NCBI GenBank assembly: GCA_030698645.1
Contig: JAUYMV010000436.1
Coordinates: 1 to 6,478, forward strand
Origin: Mesorhizobium sp.
GTDB lineage: Bacteria; Pseudomonadota; Alphaproteobacteria; Rhizobiales; Rhizobiaceae
Direction: 5' to 3'
Length of the DNA stretch: 6,478 nucleotides
In this document: positions 1 through 6,478 of the stretch, piece by piece
Layout: every line of letters begins with the position of its first letter
How positions within the stretch are numbered: the first letter of the stretch is position 1
Notes under the pieces: generated by a model
Told to the model about the DNA's origin: nothing
The model's database searches: none
What the model saw: only the letters and a program-made list of their open reading frames with translations
Translations under genes and position numbers: made by a program

Positions 1-929
1 GCGCCGCGCGCATAGCCCTTGGCGAAGGCAACCATCGAGAAATCCGGCTGAAAGCCCGCCATCGAGTTCTGGATCTGGACGCAGGAAAAGTAGAAATGCG
101 CCCACCAGCCCGGGTGACCGCCGAACTTCGAGATCGCCGCACCGGCGATGAGGGAGGCGACGAACGTCACGACGAAAGGCGTCTTGCGCCAGCCGAACAG
201 CACGGCGGCGATGAGCACGGCGAACACCAGGATGATGCTGTCCGGACGGACGAAGACCGAGACGAACAGCAGCACGCAGCCGAGCGCATCGCGCCCGCGC
301 ATCAGGCTGTAGATGGCCGCAAGCGACACCAGCGCGAGCAGAATGTCCGGCGTCGCCGCCGAGGTCATGCGCGAATAGTCCGCAAGCAGCAGCATCGGCA
401 TGACGACGACCGCGCCCTGAATCGCCCCCTCCCGCCACAACCACCAGAGGCAGAGCAGGCCGAAGCCCATCGACGGGAGGACGCTGAGCAGGGTCGATGC
501 GGTGACCGGACCGACTGCCGGTTCGAGCAGCCGCAACAGGCCGACATAGCCGACCTTGACGCGATACATCGAGAGTTGCGACTGGAAATCGGCGGGGTTC
601 TCCCACTGGTGCCGGTTGTAGGGATTGCCGTATTTCAGGTGGTAGTCCTGAACTTCGGAGACGCCCGCGTCGACCAGTTCCCACGTCCGGCGGTGCAGTT
701 CGACCGGATCGGCGGAGCGGTCTTCGAGCGCCGTCGCGATGTAGGCGACCATGTCCCAGTTGTAGTCGGGCTTCAGCCAGCCATAGGCCGTCACCGCCAC
801 GATGCTCAGCATCATGAACACGGCCGCGGCGCGGTCAAGCAGAGTGCGGCGGGTGAGCGTGCGCACGACGCCGGCGCCCACTCCCGTCCCCAATGCGCGA
901 TCCAGCATGGTGGCTTCCGATACCGCCAT
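1..929 (-). CDS. Polytopic membrane protein, candidate GT-C-fold glycosyltransferase (C-terminus cut off by window edge)
   Basis: Reading from the ATG after a strong ribosome site, 309 codons are open to the left edge with no stop. A basic cytoplasmic N-terminus (about 1-33) leads into a first helix (about 35-53). Next comes a long polar loop (about 54-125) that opens with PDYNWDMVAY, with Asp55 and Asp59 just after the helix, and contains many Trp, Tyr, His and Asp/Glu residues. Hydrophobic helices follow at about 145-164, 172-184, 194-210, 216-243 and 250-267, with FVRPDS (226-231) in between and a GHPGWWAHFYF loop (271-281). One membrane helix, then a big external loop with acidic residues, then many helices is the plan of GT-C enzymes, which use polyprenyl-phosphate sugars as donors outside the membrane. 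I do not recognise a specific family, so the activity is inference from topology and from the lipid-sugar genes upstream. It is 31 bases after the aminotransferase and probably the next operon member. Confidence 0.72.
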   Translation of the reverse strand, partial: MAVSEATMLDRALGTGVGAGVVRTLTRRTLLDRAAAVFMMLSIVAVTAYGWLKPDYNWDMVAYIATALEDRSADPVELHRRTWELVDAGVSEVQDYHLKYGNPYNRHQWENPADFQSQLSMYRVKVGYVGLLRLLEPAVGPVTASTLLSVLPSMGFGLLCLWWLWREGAIQGAVVVMPMLLLADYSRMTSAATPDILLALVSLAAIYSLMRGRDALGCVLLFVSVFVRPDSIILVFAVLIAAVLFGWRKTPFVVTFVASLIAGAAISKFGGHPGWWAHFYFSCVQIQNSMAGFQPDFSMVAFAKGYARG

Positions 930-942
930 CACGTCCCCCTTC
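930..942 (-). promoter_or_regulatory. Strong ribosome binding site for the downstream membrane protein
   Basis: The minus strand reads GAAGGGGGACGTG before ATG. AAGGGGG matches six of seven bases of the AAGGAGG consensus with a five-base spacer. It fixes the start of the membrane-protein gene at 929 and is the best Shine-Dalgarno in the window. Confidence 0.65.
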
Positions 943-960
943 GTCTCGCGTGCCGCGCGC

Positions 961-2433
<1,473 letters not shown>

Positions 2434-2448
2434 TTCTTGTCCCCTGTC
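2434..2448 (-). promoter_or_regulatory. Ribosome binding site deciding the aminotransferase start
   Basis: On the minus strand the short gap reads GACAGGGGACAAGAA directly before ATG. The AGGGGA core sits six bases from the ATG at 2433, which supports that start over the in-frame ATG nine bases further in. Confidence 0.6.
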
Positions 2449-3459
2449 CTATTCGGCCGGCACGCTGTGCGCGGCGGCGACGGCATGGCCGTCCTTCTTG
2501 GCCCTGTATTCATCGTATGCTGCGATCAGCATGTCCTCGTCGCGGTACTGCGGCACCCAGCCGAGTTCGCGCTCGCCCTTCGACACATCGAGCAGGCAGT
2601 CCTCGTCGGCGATCAGATACTGCTCGGGATCCATGATCGGCATGTTGAGGAGGTCGAACAGGTCGAGCGTCCGCTTGACCGCCCAGGCCGGCGTCGGCAG
2701 CAGGATCGAGCGCGAGCCGGCATGCTTGACCAGATCGCCGAGCAGCTTGCGCACCGGCGGCGGGTTCAGCGACCCCAGATTGTAGGCCTCGTTCGGCACG
2801 CCCGCCCTGAAGGCCGCGCGCGCGGCCTCGGCGCAGTCGAACACCGAGATGAACTGATAGGGATTGCGGCCCGATCCGATCATCGGCACCGGCAGGTTCC
2901 AGTCGATCAGCTTGAACAGTTTCTCCAGGATGCCGAGGCGTCCCGGGCCGATGATGAGGCGCGGACGGAACAGCGTGATCTTCATGCCGCGGGTGCGCCA
3001 GTCGGCGGCCAGCTCCTCGGTCTTCCATTTCGACAGGCCGTATTCGCCGAGCGGCGCGACCGGATGGTCCTCGGTCATCGGATGGAACACGGTGTGGCCG
3101 TAGATCATGTCGGTGGTGAAATGCACCATCCGGTCCGCGTCCGCCTTCGCCATGGCGTGGATGATGTTTTCGGTGCCGTGGAAATTCACCGGAAAGAAGA
3201 ACTCGTGCCGCTTGGCGCGCACCTGCAGCGGCGACAGCATCTTGGCCGACAGGTTGTAGACCATGTCGCCGGCCTTGATGCCGACCTTCGACACCTGGTT
3301 CGGATCGGTCACGTCGCACTTGACGAAACGCACCTTGCCGTAATGCGCGAAATCGCTCTTCACGATGTCGGCGACGACCACGTCGTGGCCATCGGCGAGC
3401 AGTTTCGGGGCAAGGTGGCGGCCGACGAATCCGTCGCCGCCGAATATGATGTGCTTCAT
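2449..3459 (-). CDS. NAD(P)-dependent sugar epimerase/dehydratase, extended SDR family
   Basis: A 336-residue protein. The start is the ATG in the ATGA overlap with the preceding stop, because the Rossmann fold begins immediately (MKHIIFGGDGFVGRHLA). The nucleotide-binding glycine motif is GGDGFVG (7-13), and Asp31 at the end of the second strand suggests NAD(H) rather than NADP(H). CDVTD (48-52) contacts adenine in this family, NLSAK (69-73) replaces the usual NNAG-type turn, and the catalytic set is Thr115/Thr116 with Tyr140 and Lys144 (EYGLSK). RPRLIIGPG (165-173) and the substrate-domain C-terminus are typical of nucleotide-sugar 4-epimerases, dehydratases and reductases. The sequence alone does not fix the reaction. 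It is larger and of a different SDR type from DprE2 (about 254 residues), yet sits where a partner for the DprE1-like enzyme would be expected. It may instead make a nucleotide-sugar precursor. The last ~15 residues are Ala/His rich and probably disordered. Confidence 0.9.
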   Translation of the reverse strand: MKHIIFGGDGFVGRHLAPKLLADGHDVVVADIVKSDFAHYGKVRFVKCDVTDPNQVSKVGIKAGDMVYNLSAKMLSPLQVRAKRHEFFFPVNFHGTENIIHAMAKADADRMVHFTTDMIYGHTVFHPMTEDHPVAPLGEYGLSKWKTEELAADWRTRGMKITLFRPRLIIGPGRLGILEKLFKLIDWNLPVPMIGSGRNPYQFISVFDCAEAARAAFRAGVPNEAYNLGSLNPPPVRKLLGDLVKHAGSRSILLPTPAWAVKRTLDLFDLLNMPIMDPEQYLIADEDCLLDVSKGERELGWVPQYRDEDMLIAAYDEYRAKKDGHAVAAAHSVPAE

Positions 3460-3890
3460 CGGGCAAGCTCGCTGGTCTGGATGGGTTTGGAGGAGTCGTG
3501 TTCGGCCGCCTTGTCGAGTCCGCTGCCGCTCTGCGCGATCAGCACGGTGCCGACGCAGATGAAGGCGATGCCGGCGATGCGCAGCGCGTTGAGGTCCTCG
3601 CGGAAGACGAAATAGGCGAACACCGCAACCGCCACATAGGCGAGGCTGAGGAACGGATAGGCGAAGGAGAGCTCCACCTTGGACAGGACGTAGAGGTGCG
3701 ACGCCATCGAGATGACGAAGGTGCTCAGGCCCAGAAAGACCCATGGGCTGAACACGATCTGCAGCATCTTGACGAGCGGGTTGACGCCGGCGAACGACAG
3801 CGGTCCGAGCTGCATCATGCCGTGTTTCAGCATCAGCTGGGCTGCGGCATTCGTCGCGACCGTGAACAGAATGAAGACGATGTATTTCAT
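3456..3890 (-). CDS. Small EamA/SMR-like four-helix membrane protein, candidate lipid-linked sugar flippase (ArnE/ArnF type)
   Basis: A 144-residue protein with four predicted membrane helices (about residues 3-21, 47-69, 74-96 and 103-119) and a short polar C-terminal tail. The size and the ELSFAYPFLSLAYV segment (73-86), followed by REDLN and a RIAGIAFICVGTVLIA last helix, are typical of half-size DMT transporters. Members include small multidrug resistance pumps and the ArnE/ArnF pair that flips undecaprenyl-phosphate-aminoarabinose across the inner membrane. Placement beside polyprenyl-phosphate sugar enzymes favours the flippase role over drug export; this is inference. Such proteins work as homo- or heterodimers and no second partner is visible here. 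The ATG start is preceded by GTGGGG with an eight-base spacer, a modest ribosome site. The TGA stop overlaps the next ATG (ATGA), indicating coupling with the SDR gene. Confidence 0.8.
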   Translation of the reverse strand: MKYIVFILFTVATNAAAQLMLKHGMMQLGPLSFAGVNPLVKMLQIVFSPWVFLGLSTFVISMASHLYVLSKVELSFAYPFLSLAYVAVAVFAYFVFREDLNALRIAGIAFICVGTVLIAQSGSGLDKAAEHDSSKPIQTSELAR

Positions 3891-4018
3891 GCCGATTGCC
3901 CCACAGCGATCTGCTTTCGGCTTACTAGAGAGAACAAAACAAACCGTGAAGCGATATATGCAATTTGAGTGAATTCCGAGATCAACACTTCGCTAACCAT
4001 ATTTGGGTGCAATTTTAT
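3891..4018 (-). promoter_or_regulatory. AT-rich intergenic gap, likely promoter/leader for the downstream four-gene unit
   Basis: These 128 bases are about 43% GC by my count, clearly lower than the flanking genes, and are the only substantial non-coding space in the window. Both neighbours read the same way, so the gap can hold the end of the UbiA/oxidase unit and a promoter for the flippase-SDR-aminotransferase-membrane protein unit. I see AT-rich elements on the minus strand (TTGATC at 3985-3980, CATATAT at 3960-3954), but they are about 20 bases apart, too wide for a good sigma-70 pair. The 8-mer AAATTGCA occurs twice in the same orientation (4015-4008 and 3966-3959), 49 bases apart. I found no convincing GC-rich hairpin followed by a T run, so read-through from upstream is possible. 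Promoter function is inferred from position and composition only. Confidence 0.35.
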
Positions 4019-5368
4019 CTATTCTGCTGCTTCGGCGAAACTCGGTCCGATCGGCAGTCGAAGCGCGGTGCGGCGCCAGAAGTCGGACACGAAAGCGGGG
4101 TCGCGCAGGGCTTCGAGCCGCCGCCACGCCGGAAACGACGCCGCGAAGGTCGACGCGCTCATGCGCGCGTCCTTGTACGGATTGACCGCGCCGCCGGCCG
4201 CCACGACGATCCGATCGAGCGCGTCGAGCAGCTCCAGCGTGCGCGCGCCGCGATTCGGAAAATCCAGCGTCAGCGTGAATCCCGGGCGCGGAAACGACAG
4301 GAGCGCCGGCGAATCGAGCGCGCCGAAGCGCTTCAGCACGGTCAGAAACGAGCCCTGCCCGGCCTTGCGCGCGGCGTCGAACATGTCGGGGATCGCCGTC
4401 CGCGCGACGGCTTCGGGGACCACGCTCTGATGCTGGTAGAGGCCCTTCGGCCCGTAGAGCCGGTTCCAGTTGCCGACGCCGTCGAGCGGAAAGAAGAAGC
4501 CGCGATAGCCTGTCGTCGAGACACAGGTCCTGCGGCCCTTGGCCGTCCGGTAGGCCAGGTTGAAAAGCTTGAGAAACGGCCGGTTGAGCAGGTTGACCGG
4601 CGGTTGGAACGGCACGCCGAGGCGCGACGGCGTCGCGTCCTTGGCGGCGGCGCCGGCGGCGGCGTGATTGCCGGTGAGCAACAGGCCGCGCCCGGCCTTC
4701 GAGGCGCCCGCGAGCTGGTCGATCCAGGCGACCGCATATTCATTGTCCGCATCGGCGGCTTCGGAGATGTCGAAGAACTCGCCGAGGCTGCGAAACGGCG
4801 TCGTGCGCTCCTCGATGTCGAGTGACGCCACTTTCATCAGCCGGATCTGCGCCGTCAGGATCAGCCCGGTCAGACCCATGCCGCCGATCGTCGCGGAAAA
4901 CAGCGCGCTGTTCGCGCTGCGGCTGCAATGATGCACCTGGCCGTCCGAGCGCATCAGGGTCAGCGACACGACGTGTCGGCCGAATGTGCCGCGCCGGTGA
5001 TGATTCTTGCCGTGCACGTCATTGGCGATCGCGCCGCCGAGCGTGACGAACTGGGTGCCCGGCACGACCGCCGGGAAATGGTTGCTCGCCCGGCCGGTCG
5101 CGATGACCTGGTCGAGCATCATGCCGGCTTCGGCCTCGAGAATACCGGTCTCCGGATCGAAGCCAATGAGCTTGCTTCTCGACCGCATGTCGGCGATCGA
5201 CCCTTCGGAATTGAGGCAGGAATCGCCGTAGGAGCGGCCGTTTCCGAAGGCCAGCATGGCGCCCGGCCTCAGCCGTCCGACTTCCAGCCGCCGCATCGCC
5301 TCGCCCGCATCCATCACCGCGCGCGCCGACGGCCACAGCCGGCCGAAGGACTGGTGCACAGCGCTCAC
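4019..5368 (-). CDS. DprE1-like FAD-binding oxidoreductase (decaprenylphosphoryl-ribose 2-oxidase family)
   Basis: A 449-residue protein, close to the ~460 residues of mycobacterial DprE1. DprE1 uses FAD to oxidise the C2 hydroxyl of polyprenylphosphoryl-ribose to a keto group, the first half of epimerisation to arabinose. Visible marks are FGNGRSYGD (residues 41-49, FAD-binding PCMH fold), VVPGTQFVTLGGAI (101-114) and DVHGKNHH (117-124), whose His matches the histidine that carries the flavin-side region in DprE1. Further on are YGPKGLYQHQ (305-314), LKRFG (346-349) and PYKDAR (397-402), with Lys399 at the place of active-site Lys418 of M. tuberculosis. Thr367 stands where that enzyme has Cys387. 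An Ala-rich stretch near residues 235-243 falls in a region that is a flexible loop in DprE1. I chose the GTG start because it makes a GTGA four-base overlap with the UbiA stop; no good Shine-Dalgarno precedes it, so translation is probably coupled. Substrate identity is inferred from homology and the UbiA neighbour. Confidence 0.9.
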   Translation of the reverse strand: MSAVHQSFGRLWPSARAVMDAGEAMRRLEVGRLRPGAMLAFGNGRSYGDSCLNSEGSIADMRSRSKLIGFDPETGILEAEAGMMLDQVIATGRASNHFPAVVPGTQFVTLGGAIANDVHGKNHHRRGTFGRHVVSLTLMRSDGQVHHCSRSANSALFSATIGGMGLTGLILTAQIRLMKVASLDIEERTTPFRSLGEFFDISEAADADNEYAVAWIDQLAGASKAGRGLLLTGNHAAAGAAAKDATPSRLGVPFQPPVNLLNRPFLKLFNLAYRTAKGRRTCVSTTGYRGFFFPLDGVGNWNRLYGPKGLYQHQSVVPEAVARTAIPDMFDAARKAGQGSFLTVLKRFGALDSPALLSFPRPGFTLTLDFPNRGARTLELLDALDRIVVAAGGAVNPYKDARMSASTFAASFPAWRRLEALRDPAFVSDFWRRTALRLPIGPSFAEAAE

Positions 5369-6478
5369 GGATAGAGCACCGCGGCGACGAGCAGGATTGC
5401 GCCGAACGCGGCGACAAACTGGCTGCGCCAGTCGCTGATGATGAAGACGACCGGATCATCATGCATCTCGTCGCGCCTGGCCAGGATCCAGATGCGCATC
5501 GTCATGTAGAGGACGATCGGCGCCAGCGGCCAGACCATGGCCGGATGCGCGTATTGCTCGCGCACGGCGTCGCTGTCGATGTAGAGCGCCAGCACCAGCG
5601 CCGAGGCGAAGGCCGACGCCATCCCGGCCTGCGCGATGATTTCCTGGTCTTCGGCGCGATAGCCGCGGCCAGCGATGCGCTCTCCGACCTTCATGTCGGT
5701 GGTGCGCAGCTCGACGTAGCGCTTCACCAGCGCCAGCGACAGGAAGAAGAAGATCGAGAAGGCGAGAAGCCAGAACGACACGTCGATGCCGGTCGCCGCC
5801 GCGCCGGCCAGGATGCGCATCGTGTAGAGGCTGGCCAGCGTCAGCACGTCGATCAGGAGCATGCGCTTCAGCGACAGCGAATAGGCGGTCGTCGCGATCA
5901 GATAGGCGCCGAGCACGAGGCCGAACTGCCAGGGCAGCAAAGCCGCCGCGCCGATGCTGACCCCAAGCAGGAGCGCGGAGCACGCGAGGCCGAAGGGGAT
6001 CGACAGGAGGCCGCTGGCAAACGGCCGCTTGCGCTTGGTGGCGTGCGCGCGGTCGAGCGCCAGGTCGAAGAAGTCGTTGACGATGTAGATCGCCGAGGCC
6101 GCGGCGCTGAACGACACGAAGGCGACGAGGCAGGCCAGCAGCATGCCCGGATTGAAATACTCGTGACTGAGGATCATCGGCACGGCGATCAGCGTGTTCT
6201 TCAGCCACTGGTGCGCGCGCAGCATCTTGACGACGGTCCGGGCGGTCGGCCGCGGCGTCGCGATCAGTTCGCCGCCATGCGCCTTCTGCCAGCGCGCGGC
6301 ATGCCGGTCGGGCGCGACGATCCAGGCTTCGCGCGCCGCATCGAAGACCGCGAGATCGTGCCGGCTGTTGCCGGCATAGTCGAAGCCACCATCGCCATAC
6401 GCCTCGGTCAGCGCGGCGCATTTCCGGCCGGAGGTCAGATTGTGCGTACCGTCGGTCGCCAGCACGAGGTCGAAGACG
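5365..6478 (-). CDS. HAD-UbiA fusion: polyprenyl-phosphate phosphoribosyltransferase-like membrane enzyme (N-terminus cut off by window edge)
   Basis: About 370 codons are visible and the reading frame is open to the right edge, so the true start lies outside. The first ~50 visible residues are the end of a HAD phosphatase-like domain: a FDLVLATDGT strand-turn, a Lys in SGRKCAAL (motif III type) and GNSRHD (motif IV type); the nucleophile DxD is not in the window. The rest is a UbiA-family prenyltransferase with about eight to nine hydrophobic helices. It starts with RAHQWLKN, then has NDFFDLALD followed by RAHATKRKRP, a second acidic site in IDVLTLASLYTMR, and a C-terminal DDPVVFIISD. The NDxxDxxxD-RxHxTKRxRP signature is that of Rv3806c-type enzymes, which transfer phosphoribose from PRPP to decaprenyl phosphate at the cytoplasmic membrane face. 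The HAD part may remove the 5-phosphate from the product (inference). The stop codon overlaps the next gene's GTG, which fits translational coupling. The family call is firm; the exact lipid and sugar are inferred. Confidence 0.92.
   Translation of the reverse strand, partial: VFDLVLATDGTHNLTSGRKCAALTEAYGDGGFDYAGNSRHDLAVFDAAREAWIVAPDRHAARWQKAHGGELIATPRPTARTVVKMLRAHQWLKNTLIAVPMILSHEYFNPGMLLACLVAFVSFSAAASAIYIVNDFFDLALDRAHATKRKRPFASGLLSIPFGLACSALLLGVSIGAAALLPWQFGLVLGAYLIATTAYSLSLKRMLLIDVLTLASLYTMRILAGAAATGIDVSFWLLAFSIFFFLSLALVKRYVELRTTDMKVGERIAGRGYRAEDQEIIAQAGMASAFASALVLALYIDSDAVREQYAHPAMVWPLAPIVLYMTMRIWILARRDEMHDDPVVFIISDWRSQFVAAFGAILLVAAVLYP

Noticed and set aside
3460..3744. A longer start for the SDR giving 95 extra residues.
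   Set aside because: The extra part is an Arg-rich out-of-frame reading of the flippase gene; the Rossmann fold begins at the ATG in the ATGA overlap.
3891..4018. A rho-independent terminator in the gap after the oxidase gene.
   Set aside because: The gap has AT-rich runs but no stable GC-rich stem followed by a T tract that I can find by eye.
4636..4665. GCC/GGC-rich tandem-looking tract.
   Set aside because: It is in frame inside the oxidase gene and encodes an Ala-rich loop; imperfect and explained by coding at high GC.
3965..4825. A 286-codon plus-strand open frame.
   Set aside because: Opposite the DprE1-like gene, with an Arg/Glu-rich composition typical of antisense shadows; the minus-strand protein has unmistakable family motifs.
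6463..6465. GTG as the start of the UbiA-family gene.
   Set aside because: The codons before it (V-F-D-L) continue the HAD-domain strand and remain open to the edge, so the start lies upstream of the window.
4019..6478. Assignment as a noeCHOP Nod-factor arabinosylation locus.
   Set aside because: UbiA- and DprE1-like genes match NoeC and NoeH in kind, but no NoeO/NoeP-type genes or nod genes are visible and the downstream genes differ, so the symbols and the nodulation role are not supported.

Overview
This is a 6.5 kb window of high-GC DNA (roughly mid-60s percent by eye) in which every convincing gene is on the minus strand, so transcription runs from base 6478 towards base 1. The gene families, the GC content and the GC-rich codon choice (very few TTA, CTA or TCA codons) fit an alphaproteobacterium, most likely from the Hyphomicrobiales/rhizobial side. 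That placement is an inference from gene families, not from a marker gene. There are no RNA genes, mobile elements or CRISPR arrays that I can see.

In transcription order there are six genes: (1) the 3' part of a HAD-UbiA fusion, a polyprenyl-phosphate phosphoribosyltransferase-like membrane enzyme that runs off the right edge; (2) a DprE1-like FAD-dependent sugar oxidase, overlapping gene 1 by four bases; then a 128-base AT-rich gap, the only real intergenic space; (3) a small four-helix EamA/SMR membrane protein resembling ArnE/ArnF-type lipid-sugar flippases; (4) an extended SDR (NAD-dependent epimerase/dehydratase), overlapping gene 3 by four bases; (5) a class III PLP aminotransferase, 15 bases downstream; (6) a polytopic membrane protein with GT-C glycosyltransferase-like features, 31 bases further on, which runs off the left edge. 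The layout suggests two tightly packed transcription units, or one operon with an internal promoter in the gap.

Taken together this looks like a lipid-linked pentose pathway. In mycobacteria, UbiA (Rv3806c) joins PRPP to decaprenyl phosphate, a phosphatase removes the 5-phosphate, and DprE1 with DprE2 epimerises ribose to arabinose at C2 through a 2-keto intermediate. Azorhizobium noeCHOP is a related set used to arabinosylate Nod factors. Here the first enzyme carries a fused HAD domain that could be the phosphatase, and DprE1 is present. The window shows no short-chain DprE2, but it does hold an extended SDR, a PLP aminotransferase, a candidate flippase and a candidate GT-C transferase. The most interesting possibility is a variant pathway that makes and exports a polyprenyl-linked pentose, perhaps an amino-modified one, for a cell-surface glycan or lipid. 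The individual enzyme families are well supported; the assembled pathway and its product are inference.
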